A stretch of 10,798 nucleotides of DNA from Firmicutes bacterium UBA5301. GTDB taxonomy: Bacteria; Bacillota; UBA5301. This document shows positions 1 to 6,210 of the stretch, piece after piece. Position 1 is the stretch's first letter. Every line of letters starts with the position of its first letter. The stretch spans positions 1 to 10,798 of the forward strand of contig DHRX01000140.1 in NCBI GenBank assembly GCA_002408345.1, read 5' to 3'. Made by a program: the position numbers and the translations under genes. The notes under the pieces are model-generated. The model saw only the letters and a program-made list of their open reading frames with translations. It did not search any database and was not told the origin of the DNA.

Positions 1-251
1 GACTGAGCAAACTGGTTTCTAACGTTAGAAGTAGCCTGCTCAATCAGGGACTGCTCGGCAGCAGCAATCATCCGGCGAACCATATGTCCGCCAACAGCGC
101 CACATTCGCGAGAGGAGATGTTGCCCCAATAGCCGGTTTGGTATTCATTATTAATACCTAACTCACTGGCAACTTCATATTTAAACTGCTCCAAAGCGTT
201 GTAGGCTTTGCTGATTACTGGCTTGTTGGATGTATCAGAACCCTGAGCCAT
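1..251 (-). CDS. Alpha/beta-type small acid-soluble spore protein (SASP), 3' end cut by the window edge
   Basis: In the forespore this family coats DNA, shifts it toward an A-like form and protects it from UV and hydrolysis; on germination it is degraded by the GPR protease. The 83 visible codons start at ATG 249-251, nine bases after GAAAGGAGGG (261-270). Family marks are the GPR-type site KYE|VASELGI (cleavage after about residue 26), the tract YWGNISSREC (41-50) and GGHMVRRMI (54-62) followed by AAAEQSL. The usual length is 60-95 residues, so only a short tail and the stop are missing. A Cys at about 50 and a His at about 56 sit in the conserved block, which is less usual than the Ser/Val and Glu/Lys of Bacillus members. 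A GATAATA on the minus strand (about 281-287) resembles a forespore sigma-G -10, but I see no matching -35. The gene is divergent from the ABC importer. It is direct evidence for a spore former. Confidence 0.93.
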   Translation of the reverse strand, partial: MAQGSDTSNKPVISKAYNALEQFKYEVASELGINNEYQTGYWGNISSRECGAVGGHMVRRMIAAAEQSLIEQATSNVRNQFAQ

Positions 252-342
252 CTTATATATCCCTCCTTTCGTCATCGCTGATATTATCTTTTCCTCAAAA
301 TAAGCTTTTAAGCTGGTGAATTACTGGAACAGTTACAAGGAT

Positions 343-358
343 TGACAGATGACTGTCA
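343..358. repeat. Perfect inverted repeat with the importer start codon in its loop
   Basis: TGACAG-ATGA-CTGTCA is a perfect 6-bp dyad with a 4-base centre, and the ATG at 349-351 of the permease gene is in that centre. As RNA it could form a small hairpin presenting or hiding the start codon; as DNA it could be a short operator half-overlapping a TTGACA (342-347). No good -10 lies at the right distance from that TTGACA, so the promoter reading is weak. The rest of the gap (252-342) holds only the spore-gene ribosome site and a weak AAGG (337-340). Confidence 0.4.
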
Positions 359-1200
359 CTTTAGCCTACCTAAGCGTACCCTATAGAGTAAGCACTATGC
401 CAAATGGAGGTACCATTATTTTGAGATCGGCTTTGTTCCTACTAATTTTTTGGATAATTACTGCGTTCGCTGCTCAAACGTTGCATGGTATCCCTTTACC
501 TACACCTGGACAAACATTTTTACGCGGGATAGAACTTTTCAGTGGTAGCCTATTTTTGCAGCATAGCATATATACCCATCTTGGGTATAGCCTTTACCGC
601 TGGGCACTCGGTTCATTAATAGCGGTTTTAATAGGATCAATCCTTGGTTTTGTTGCTACTTCTCATATCAAAGCAGAACGTATAATTTTACCCTTATCTG
701 CTTTTTTTCAACCTGTACCGAGTCTAGCTTGGATCCCCTTAGCCATTCTTTTACTTGGGCTAGGAACAAGATCTACGATCTTTATTATTTTTCTAGCCGG
801 GGTGTTTCCGATTATTATCAATGTGGTAGCTGGAATCAAAAGCGTTCCTAGCAGTTTACTACGTGCCGCTGCCATGCTTGGAGCTAGCCCGCAGATTATT
901 TTTTGGAAAGTTTTGGTGCCAGGGGCACTGCCCCATACTTTAAGTGGACTACGTACCTCTCTAGCTAACAGTTGGCGAGCGTTAATTGCCGCCGAAATGG
1001 TTGGTGGAACCGATTTAGGTTTAGGTTATGCTATCTTGCAATGCCGTTGGAGTTTAGATTACCCCTCGGCTTTTGTCGCTATTTTTATTATTGCTCTAAT
1101 AGGGCTAATTATTGAACGTGGGGTCTTTCGTAAAATTGAATTGCGAACTATCAAAGTTTGGGGAATGGGTAATCAGGGAGGAGACCAATGCTGGTCATAG
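349..1200 (+). CDS. ABC importer permease, SsuC/TauC/NrtB-like (BPD_transp_1 family)
   Basis: Integral membrane subunit of an ABC importer of the sulfonate/taurine/nitrate class. It forms the pore with a partner copy and is driven by the ATPase encoded directly downstream. The 283 residues show hydrophobic spans at about 23-42, 84-104, 113-138, 142-163 and 237-257. The cytoplasmic EAA-type loop is at about 170-200, with LLRAAAMLGAS followed by KVLVPGALPHTLSGLR; it docks on the ATPase. ATG 349 has a weak AAGG eight bases upstream. An alternative ATG at 397 would give the family's more usual N-terminus but has a poorer ribosome site. The 3' end overlaps the ATPase start by 13 bases, so the pair is surely co-translated. 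No periplasmic-type binding protein gene lies next to it, so the substrate (sulfonate, nitrate, pyrimidine precursor or other) cannot be named. Confidence 0.88.
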   Translation: MTVTLAYLSVPYRVSTMPNGGTIILRSALFLLIFWIITAFAAQTLHGIPLPTPGQTFLRGIELFSGSLFLQHSIYTHLGYSLYRWALGSLIAVLIGSILGFVATSHIKAERIILPLSAFFQPVPSLAWIPLAILLLGLGTRSTIFIIFLAGVFPIIINVVAGIKSVPSSLLRAAAMLGASPQIIFWKVLVPGALPHTLSGLRTSLANSWRALIAAEMVGGTDLGLGYAILQCRWSLDYPSAFVAIFIIALIGLIIERGVFRKIELRTIKVWGMGNQGGDQCWS

Positions 1201-1970
1201 AAGAACTTTATCATACTTACGTTAGCACAGATTCGGAACAAACACTACCGGCTTTAGCCAATATTAACCTGACAGTAGCCGATGGAGAATTCCTCTGCTT
1301 AATTGGGCCTAGCGGTAGCGGCAAAAGTACTTTGCTCAATATTATGGCCGGATTTATTACCCCCACCCAAGGAACCATAAAGCTTGATAACCGCCGGGTG
1401 AACCAACCTAGCCCTGAACGTGGTGTTGTATTTCAAGACCACAACTTATTTCCATGGCTTACCGTCTTAGAAAATGTTGCTTTTGGTTTGCACTGTCAAG
1501 GCGTTCCTCGACAGCGGGCTTATCGTATTGCTCAAGAAATGCTGACTTTAGTAGATCTAGCCGATTACTCTTTTTTTCATCCCCACCAACTTTCTGGTGG
1601 TATGAAACAACGGGTAGCCCTAGCTAGAGTATTAGTTTTAGACCCACTAGTTCTTTTAATGGATGAACCTTTTAACGCTGTTGATCCCCAAACCCGCCGC
1701 AAATTACAAGATCAACTATTAACACTCTGGAAACAGCATCGAAAAACAATTATTTTTGTTACTCACAACGTTGACGAAGCTATTTATCTGGCAGATCGAG
1801 TAGCTATTTTCGGAGCCCAACCAGGACATATTAAAACTGAAATGCAGATCACTCTACCACGACCGCGACAATCCACTACAGCGAGCTTTCAACGGTTAAA
1901 AACATATCTTTTACAGCTTATGGAGCAGAATATTCCACCGGACCTTCCCAACTTAACATCCCACCATTAA
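1188..1970 (+). CDS. ABC importer ATP-binding subunit, SsuB/TauB/NrtD-like
   Basis: Cytoplasmic ATPase that powers the permease encoded just upstream. In 260 residues it shows Walker A GPSGSGKST (40-48), Q-loop Gln83 in VFQDHNLFPW, signature LSGGMKQR (135-142), Walker B LVLLMDEP (154-161) and switch His193 in VTHNVDEA. The FPWLTVLENVAFGL stretch and the overall length are typical of the nitrate/sulfonate/taurine subgroup. The start is ATG 1188, four bases after GGGAGGAG (1176-1183) inside the permease gene. The last 53 bases (1918-1970) overlap the 3' end of the convergent rhodanese gene, so the final residues are encoded on DNA that also codes on the other strand. No terminator is visible after it. 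The ATPase assignment is secure; the substrate is not. Confidence 0.92.
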   Translation: MLVIEELYHTYVSTDSEQTLPALANINLTVADGEFLCLIGPSGSGKSTLLNIMAGFITPTQGTIKLDNRRVNQPSPERGVVFQDHNLFPWLTVLENVAFGLHCQGVPRQRAYRIAQEMLTLVDLADYSFFHPHQLSGGMKQRVALARVLVLDPLVLLMDEPFNAVDPQTRRKLQDQLLTLWKQHRKTIIFVTHNVDEAIYLADRVAIFGAQPGHIKTEMQITLPRPRQSTTASFQRLKTYLLQLMEQNIPPDLPNLTSHH

Positions 1971-2313
1971 CATTGTAGACCCGGCGAAACCCATTCTGAG
2001 CCAGTAAAGTAGCTGCAGTTCGACTACGATTTCCGCTCCGACAGACCAAAAAGATTTCCATTTCTTTATCTAGTTCGTCTAAATGGGATTCCAACTCTCG
2101 AACAGGAATCAATATGGCCCCTGGGATATGCCCCGCTTTATACTCGTATGGTTCCCGGACATCAATAATTAGCAGCGGATTATTTTGTTGGTAGCGGTTT
2201 AATAATTGTTGGGTCGAAATTTCTTGAAACCGCTGGGTATTAAGCCAAACCGTCACTGAGAATACCCCTATTAATAGCGCTATAATTACAATTAATAGGC
2301 TAACCTTTCTCAC
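1918..2313 (-). CDS. Membrane-anchored single-domain rhodanese (sulfurtransferase-like)
   Basis: 131 residues. An N-terminal hydrophobic anchor (about 5-25) is followed by one rhodanese domain (about 32-127) with LLIIDVREPYEYKAGHIPGA (47-66) and the catalytic loop CRSGNR with Cys91. The family transfers sulfane sulfur through a persulfide on this cysteine; the anchor would place the domain outside the cytoplasmic membrane or tether it there. The start is GTG 2311-2313, overlapping the ribonuclease HI stop as GTGA, with AGGAGAGGCGG about ten bases upstream, so translation is coupled. The 3' end overlaps the convergent ABC ATPase gene by 53 bp, unusually long. The physiological sulfur acceptor is unknown. 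Pairing with rnhA looks like an operon of convenience rather than a shared pathway. Confidence 0.88.
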   Translation of the reverse strand: MRKVSLLIVIIALLIGVFSVTVWLNTQRFQEISTQQLLNRYQQNNPLLIIDVREPYEYKAGHIPGAILIPVRELESHLDELDKEMEIFLVCRSGNRSRTAATLLAQNGFRRVYNVNGGMLSWEGPVEYSAP

Positions 2314-2753
2314 TTTTTATTAACCGCCTCTCCTGCTTGTTTGGCCAATAAATCGCAGCGATTGTTGTCGATATTATCAGCATGCCCTTTTACCTTAATC
2401 CAGGTAACTTCGTGTTTATTAGCCAAATCAATTAGTTTCTGCCATAAATCTTGGTTTTCTACAGGCTGTTTTTTCGCATTTTTCCAACCATTACGCTGCC
2501 AATTATTAACCCAACCTTGGTTAAAGGCGTTGATTAAATAAGCGCTATCAGAATGTAGCTGAACCAGACAAGGTTCTTTTAAAGCCCCTAAAGCTTGAAT
2601 CGCCGCCATTAACTCCATACGTTGGTTAGTTGTCCCTTCAACTCCCCCGGAGAGTTCTTTTTCTACTGAACCATAACGTAAAATAACGCCCCAGCCACCG
2701 GGTCCAGGATTACCAAAGCAAGCACCATCTGTATATATTTGAACAGACTTCAC
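2310..2753 (-). CDS. rnhA: Ribonuclease HI
   Basis: Cuts the RNA strand of RNA-DNA hybrids (R-loops, Okazaki primers) in the cytoplasm. The protein has 147 residues, a standard length for bacterial type 1 enzymes. All catalytic residues are present: Asp9 in IYTDGACFGNPGPGG, Glu47 in TTNQRMELMAAI, Asp69 in LHSDSAYLI, His124 in VKGHADN and Asp134 in NRCDLLAKQA. The basic handle segment GWVNNWQRNGWKNAKKQPV (80-98) is also present. The start is GTG 2751-2753 with GGAG/AAGAGG purines just upstream. Its stop overlaps the rhodanese GTG start by four bases. A possible promoter lies at 2788-2817. Confidence 0.96.
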   Translation of the reverse strand: MKSVQIYTDGACFGNPGPGGWGVILRYGSVEKELSGGVEGTTNQRMELMAAIQALGALKEPCLVQLHSDSAYLINAFNQGWVNNWQRNGWKNAKKQPVENQDLWQKLIDLANKHEVTWIKVKGHADNIDNNRCDLLAKQAGEAVNKK

Positions 2754-2787
2754 CTCTTACCCACTCCACATTTTTATTATAACTTTT

Positions 2788-2825
2788 ATAATACTTTAGA
2801 TTTTACGGCATAGTCAGCTATGACT
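2788..2825 (-). promoter_or_regulatory. Possible rnhA promoter with overlapping small dyad
   Basis: On the minus strand CTGACT (2812-2817) and TATTAT (2788-2793) are 18 bases apart, a fair sigma-A-like match, about 35 bases upstream of the rnhA GTG. AGTCA-GCTA-TGACT (2812-2825) is a perfect 5-bp dyad covering the -35 and could be an operator or chance. Nothing else is visible in 2754-2839 apart from A/T-rich DNA. Confidence 0.3.
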
Positions 2826-2839
2826 CCTGCTGTCATATT

Positions 2840-2870
2840 AAAAAGATTGAGGGGCCTGTCCGGCCCCTTA
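2840..2870 (-). terminator. Rho-independent terminator downstream of the fmdB-like gene
   Basis: Read on the minus strand, GGGGCC-GGACA-GGCCCC (2867 down to 2851) is a 6-bp all-G/C stem with a 5-base loop, followed by TCAATCTTTTT. It lies 16-43 bases after the stop of the zinc-ribbon gene and would insulate rnhA from the sdpRI-fmdB transcript. Confidence 0.8.
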
Positions 2871-2882
2871 CATTTAAACCCC

Positions 2883-3080
2883 TCAGCCACCGCCAAAAGA
2901 AGGGGTGCACGAACCACCTCCACTATTGGATCCGACAGATCCAAGGCGATAATCTTCATAGCGTTCCTTTTTACGGGTAGATCCGCATTGGGGACAAGCC
3001 GCTTTTTCTTTATCTTGCCAACTCACTAAAGCCGTGTATTTTTTTCGGCAATCTAAACATTCAAAATCATACAAAGGCAT
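2883..3080 (-). CDS. FmdB-family small zinc-ribbon protein
   Basis: 65 residues. The N-terminus MPLYDFEC is diagnostic of the FmdB/CxxC_CXXC_SSSS family of putative regulatory proteins. Two CxxC pairs (Cys8/Cys11 and Cys29/Cys32) form a predicted zinc ribbon. The tail is low-complexity Gly/Ser-rich (SNSGGGSCTPSFGGG) with one further Cys, as is common in the family. The name comes from a protein linked to formamidase expression in Methylophilus; its real job in Firmicutes is not established. ATG 3078-3080 has a strong AAGGAGGAGA. It follows sdpI by 40 bases with no terminator between, so it may share the sdpRI transcript, and it ends at a clear terminator. Confidence 0.9.
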   Translation of the reverse strand: MPLYDFECLDCRKKYTALVSWQDKEKAACPQCGSTRKKERYEDYRLGSVGSNSGGGSCTPSFGGG

Positions 3081-3100
3081 TTTGGTCTCCTCCTTCAGTA

Positions 3101-3118
3101 TATTATAATATCATAATA
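3101..3118. repeat. A/T-only inverted repeat between sdpI and the fmdB-like gene
   Basis: TATTAT-N6-ATAATA lies in a wholly A/T-rich stretch. On the minus strand it contains TATTAT and TATAAT, either of which could serve as a -10 for the zinc-ribbon gene. The -35 match is poor (TTTAAT 17 bases from TATTAT), and the TATAAT would put the transcript start on the ribosome site. It could be an operator or simple A/T bias. Confidence 0.25.
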
Positions 3119-3120
3119 TA

Positions 3121-3765
3121 CTATTTTCCCAGCTGATTAAAGCGAATATACGAATAAACTGTAGCAATTATTACCGGTATAAAAATGCTCAGTAACAACA
3201 AAATAAACGCTGCCTTATCTGAAAGAAGCAGGCCAAACAAAGCCACAAATCCACCGACAACCATAAGGAGTCCACCTAAACGATGGGTTTCCCGCCAAAC
3301 AACCTCGCTCTCTAGTGTCCAAGGGGTGCGGATACCCAAAGTATAATTTTGGTACCTAATTTTAGGCAGGTAATTGCCCAAAACAATAAAAAGTAAAGCT
3401 ACAGCCGCTAATATTATTTTACTAACCGGAACTGGCCAACCTAAAGCCGTGGCCCAGGTAATTAAACCAATTAGTAACATGAATAGCACCAGGCTCCACC
3501 GGACAGCATCCCAGGCCTTCCCATACTTAATATAATTTGCTCCCTTTGGGTCTAATCGAGGGATAAAAAGCATTAACAAATACATGCCTAGCGCCAAACT
3601 AGGTGGAAAAAATGCCCCAAAAGCCCGAGACGAATAGCTATCAACCTCTCCCTCCAAATTCCAATGGCTCGGTACTTGCTCCGGCAAATAGGGATATATA
3701 ACTATGGCTGAGATTACAAACAGAACTAACAATACCCAAAGCGGCCAATCTTTATGTTGAAACAT
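3121..3765 (-). CDS. sdpI: SdpI-family membrane protein (DUF1648 + SdpI), immunity/signalling protein
   Basis: 214 residues, mostly hydrophobic, with six likely membrane spans at about 8-25, 52-68, 90-109, 115-131, 160-177 and 182-204. The DUF1648 signature is at 24-45 (YPYLPEQVPSHWNLEGEVD) and the SdpI motif at about 129-166 (GNYLPKIRYQNYTLGIRTPW, then WRETHRLGG). In B. subtilis SdpI gives immunity to the SdpC cannibalism toxin and holds the repressor SdpR at the membrane when toxin is bound. The ArsR-type gene immediately upstream matches that arrangement, four bases apart. The SdpI ribosome site (AGGAGGAG) is formed by the Glu codons at the end of sdpR, which suggests coupled translation. 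No SdpC-like toxin gene is in the window, so function in true SDP immunity is inference; general envelope-stress sensing is possible. Confidence 0.85.
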   Translation of the reverse strand: MFQHKDWPLWVLLVLFVISAIVIYPYLPEQVPSHWNLEGEVDSYSSRAFGAFFPPSLALGMYLLMLFIPRLDPKGANYIKYGKAWDAVRWSLVLFMLLIGLITWATALGWPVPVSKIILAAVALLFIVLGNYLPKIRYQNYTLGIRTPWTLESEVVWRETHRLGGLLMVVGGFVALFGLLLSDKAAFILLLLSIFIPVIIATVYSYIRFNQLGK

Positions 3766-3769
3766 ATTA

Positions 3770-4042
3770 TTACTCCTCCTCTTGACGCAGTGCGGTCATT
3801 ACCCAAGCCAAAGTATCCTCAAAAACGCTAGTATTTAACGAATAGATAATATTTTGGCCTTGACGTTCATCGGTAACCAACCCCGCTTCCTTTAGTGTAT
3901 TTAAATGATGAGAAATACTGGGCTTAGTCATCACAAAATGTTGCGCAATCTCCCCGGCACTCAAATCGCCAGAACGGAGTAAACGTAAAATATCTCGGCG
4001 TGTACGGTCAGATAAGGCCCGAAAGGTTTTGTCAAAACTCAT
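3770..4042 (-). CDS. sdpR: ArsR/SmtB-family autorepressor, SdpR-like
   Basis: A 90-residue winged-helix repressor. The sequence FRALSDRTRRDILRLL (7-22), then SAGEIAQHF and KPSISHHLNTLKEAGLV (about 40-56), is the helix-turn-helix and closely follows SdpR of B. subtilis. It lacks the ELCVCDL-type metal-binding cysteines of metal-sensing ArsR members, in keeping with SdpR, which is controlled by sequestration. The start is ATG 4040-4042; an in-frame TGA lies just upstream, so no longer form is possible. The good ribosome site is 21 bases away, too far for direct use, but is ideally placed for the leader minigene at 4039-4053. The promoter and an operator-like dyad are upstream. It probably represses its own sdpRI (and perhaps fmdB-like) transcript. 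Confidence 0.9.
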   Translation of the reverse strand: MSFDKTFRALSDRTRRDILRLLRSGDLSAGEIAQHFVMTKPSISHHLNTLKEAGLVTDERQGQNIIYSLNTSVFEDTLAWVMTALRQEEE

Positions 4043-4053
4043 GATTCAACCAT
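4039..4053 (-). other. Four-codon leader minigene overlapping the sdpR start
   Basis: ATG GTT GAA TCA TGA (Met-Val-Glu-Ser-stop) begins ten bases after a consensus AAAGGAG (4064-4070), and its stop overlaps the sdpR start codon as ATGA. The sdpR ATG itself has only GAAG-like purines nearby. The arrangement predicts that ribosomes initiate on the minigene and re-initiate on sdpR. It is seen in the sequence; its use is inference. Confidence 0.5.
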
Positions 4054-4076
4054 CTTCTTACCACTCCTTTAGACAT

Positions 4077-4092
4077 TTAGAATTGTTTCTAA
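4077..4092. promoter_or_regulatory. Probable SdpR-type operator
   Basis: TTAGAA-TTGT-TTCTAA is a perfect 6-bp dyad with a 4-base centre. It starts five bases downstream of the sdpR -10, so it covers the expected transcript start, the classic place for an ArsR-type autorepressor to block polymerase. Confidence 0.6.
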
Positions 4093-4096
4093 TTAT

Positions 4097-4125
4097 TTAA
4101 TAGCATTTCTTTTTCCGGTTGTCAA
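4097..4125 (-). promoter_or_regulatory. sdpR promoter (sigma-A type)
   Basis: Minus strand TTGACA (4120-4125, perfect -35) and TATTAA (4097-4102, four of six) are separated by exactly 17 bases. The expected transcript start falls within the dyad at 4077-4092, and the leader then carries AAAGGAG and the minigene. Confidence 0.7.
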
Positions 4126-4203
4126 GAGATCCTACAGAGGATAGGCTATTACCGTCAGGGAATTGTATTGGGAAAGGTATAATACTAAAGGAGAATTGTA
4201 ACT

Positions 4204-5739
4204 TTGTTTTTTACTCGAACCTTACAGCTCATTGGCCTCTGCTTCCGTTTTGCCATTGAGTTATACCTACTACATAAAACCGAACGTGGCTTAAAAGGGC
4301 ACCGAGCCAATCGTAGACGGGAAAAACTCTACCGCAGTCAAGCTATTCGCTATCGAAAAATAGCTACTAACTTAGGTGGCCTTCCTATTAAAGTTGGCCA
4401 ATTTCTCAGTACCCGTATTGATGTACTGCCCAAACCATATATCGAAGAGTTAACTAAACTGCAGGATACGGTAGTACCGGTCCCCTTTACCCAGATCCAA
4501 GCGGTATTAATCGAGGAACTAGGCCCACTAGATAAACATTTTTCCCATTTTAACCCCGAACCTATCGGCGCTGCTTCCTTAGCTCAAGTTTATGCCGCCC
4601 GCTTAATAGATGGAACTGAAGTCGCCGTTAAAGTATTACGTCCGCAAATCGAAGAACAAATCAAAGCTGACCTCCGGGCTTTAAAATTGCTGGTTGGCTA
4701 TTTAGCTAAGTACTCTTTTTTAGCTGAGCGCATAGACCTTTGGGCTGTTTATGCTGAATTTCTAGAAACGTTAAATCAAGAGCTAGATTTAACAACTGAA
4801 GCCGCTCACTTAACCAAATTCCGTCAAAACTTCAGCGGTAACCCCCAAGTTTATATCCCCTGGATCTATCCTGACTTAACTCGCCGTAAAGTATTAGTCA
4901 TGGAAAAGATTGATGGTGTGAAAATTACTAATCTTACTCAGTTGCAAAAATTAGGGGTAAACCCTAATCAAATTGCTGAAGTTCTGCTTAATTCTTATAT
5001 TAAACAAATAGTAGACTATGGGTTCTTTCATGCCGATCCCCATCCTGGTAATTTACTCGTTGACAAAGAAAAGCGTTTAGTTTACATCGATTTTGGCATG
5101 ATGGGACGGATTAAACCGGAACAAAAACCAATTTTCCTTAAAGGGTTATCTGGACTTGTCCGTAACGATACTAAGGTTATCGTTACCGCCTTAATCGACT
5201 TAGGCTTTATTCTCCCCCATGCTGATTTAGCCGCTATCGAACGGGGTGTAGCCCTATTAATGGACCATTTTTCTTCAACCCAAATTCGAGGTTTATCCAC
5301 CCAAGAAGCGCTGTGGCTCATGGAAGAGATGAGTACTTTTATCTGGGAACAACCGATTCAGGTCCCAACAAACTTTACATTTCTCGGCCGAGCGATAGGA
5401 ATTATCTTAGGATTACTGGAGACTTTAGCCCCTGATCTCAATATCTTAGATCTCATTAGAGCAGCAGCCGGAGCAGATTCGGCTAAAAACGAAGAAAAGA
5501 ACTGGCAATTTATTATCTCTGAGGCTACCAACTGGCTTAAAGATGCTTTTTTTCTTCCGACCTCTGTTAAGAATATGGCCACAGCTATTACTGCTGGGAA
5601 AATCCAAGCACAAGTAGATCTGACGCAAATTAACACTGAGTTAACCTATATTTCCCGCCAACTAGCCCGTCTAACCAGGCTACTCTTCTTATTAATAATT
5701 TTGATGTTCTACTTTTGGCTAAAAACAAGCCTTGGTTAA
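4204..5739 (+). CDS. UbiB/AarF/ABC1-family atypical kinase
   Basis: 511 residues, the usual length for bacterial UbiB/AarF/ADCK proteins. These have a protein-kinase-like fold with ATPase activity and, in respiring bacteria, support quinone biosynthesis or lipid handling. Visible marks are the family KxGQ motif (K63VGQ66), the Ala-rich loop IGAASLAQVY (121-130) replacing the Gly-rich loop, Lys143 in VAVKVLRP, the catalytic HADPHPGN (276-283, Asp278) and the metal-binding DFG at 296-298. The C-terminus (about 485-508) is hydrophobic, a likely membrane anchor. The start is TTG 4204, ten bases after AAAGGAG (4187-4193). It ends in a 4-bp tail-to-tail overlap with nikR. It is divergent from sdpR, sharing a 161-bp gap. 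Its exact substrate is unknown; a menaquinone or lipid role is inference. Confidence 0.93.
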   Translation: MFFTRTLQLIGLCFRFAIELYLLHKTERGLKGHRANRRREKLYRSQAIRYRKIATNLGGLPIKVGQFLSTRIDVLPKPYIEELTKLQDTVVPVPFTQIQAVLIEELGPLDKHFSHFNPEPIGAASLAQVYAARLIDGTEVAVKVLRPQIEEQIKADLRALKLLVGYLAKYSFLAERIDLWAVYAEFLETLNQELDLTTEAAHLTKFRQNFSGNPQVYIPWIYPDLTRRKVLVMEKIDGVKITNLTQLQKLGVNPNQIAEVLLNSYIKQIVDYGFFHADPHPGNLLVDKEKRLVYIDFGMMGRIKPEQKPIFLKGLSGLVRNDTKVIVTALIDLGFILPHADLAAIERGVALLMDHFSSTQIRGLSTQEALWLMEEMSTFIWEQPIQVPTNFTFLGRAIGIILGLLETLAPDLNILDLIRAAAGADSAKNEEKNWQFIISEATNWLKDAFFLPTSVKNMATAITAGKIQAQVDLTQINTELTYISRQLARLTRLLFLLIILMFYFWLKTSLG

Positions 5740-6146
5740 TCTACAGCAATGATGGACAAATTTCCGTTTTTAACCCCTTTTTGGGTCACCAGTTCATCAT
5801 TAAGCTCCCTAATCTTATTAACTGGGCCCTTGACAACTAATACTTCTAAACAATTATCGTGATCTAGATGAACGTGGACACTGGAAACAATAATATGGTG
5901 GTAATCATGTTGAATCCGATTAAGTACGGAGTCAAGGCCGATAGTATGATGGTCATAAATTAAAGACAAGGTTCCAGCGACTAGGGCATCCGGACGATTT
6001 TCCCAGTGGTATTCCACTACCGCTCTCCGAACCAAATCCGCTATCGCCTGGGAACGATTTTTATAGCCACGCAGGGCGCTAACCTCGTCAAAAGTCCGAA
6101 CTAGTTCTGGATCCATGCTTACTCCGAAGCGGGTTAACTTATTCAC
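5736..6146 (-). CDS. nikR: NikR-family nickel-responsive transcription regulator
   Basis: 136 residues from GTG 6144-6146, nine bases after GGGAGGGAAG. An in-frame GTG at 6176 would add ten residues but has no ribosome site. The N-terminal ribbon-helix-helix (about 2-45) has LTRFGVSMDPELVRTFDEV and YKNRSQAIADLVR. The C-terminal ACT-like domain keeps the full square-planar nickel site in the E. coli spacing: His80, His91, His93 and Cys99 (in QHDY, VHVH and DNC). In the family nickel binding makes the tetramer bind operators of uptake genes. No nickel transporter or nickel enzyme gene is in the window, so its targets lie elsewhere. It follows the DUF4363 gene by 64 bp on the same strand with no terminator seen, so co-transcription is possible. 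Its stop overlaps the UbiB-like gene stop through TTAA. Confidence 0.94.
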   Translation of the reverse strand: MNKLTRFGVSMDPELVRTFDEVSALRGYKNRSQAIADLVRRAVVEYHWENRPDALVAGTLSLIYDHHTIGLDSVLNRIQHDYHHIIVSSVHVHLDHDNCLEVLVVKGPVNKIRELNDELVTQKGVKNGNLSIIAVD

Positions 6147-6210
6147 GGGTTCTTCCCTCCCAGAAACTGCTACCACTCATTATTCGTAACCACACCTGAG
6201 AATTCCTGCG

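Noticed and set aside
252..300. Sigma-G promoter for the spore protein gene
   Set aside because: A GATAATA resembles the -10, but no GAATA/GCATA-type -35 is found 17-18 bases upstream, so I did not list it as a feature.
2341..2541. Plus-strand open frame inside rnhA
   Set aside because: It is antisense to catalytic residues of a clear ribonuclease HI and has no family features.
2820..3029. Plus-strand open frame across the terminator and the zinc-ribbon gene
   Set aside because: It runs through the terminator hairpin and antisense to the FmdB-type gene; composition and start context are not gene-like.
4178..4183. TATAAT directly upstream of the UbiB-like gene as its -10
   Set aside because: Transcription would start at about 4190, inside the AAAGGAG ribosome site, and no -35 lies at a proper distance, so the real promoter is probably further upstream.
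5082..5636. Minus-strand open frames inside the UbiB-like gene
   Set aside because: They are shadows of a strongly conserved kinase-like frame, with no ribosome sites and no recognisable motifs.
6147..6176. Longer NikR form starting at GTG 6174-6176
   Set aside because: No ribosome site precedes it, whereas GTG 6144-6146 has GGGAGGGAAG at nine bases and gives the family's usual N-terminus and length.
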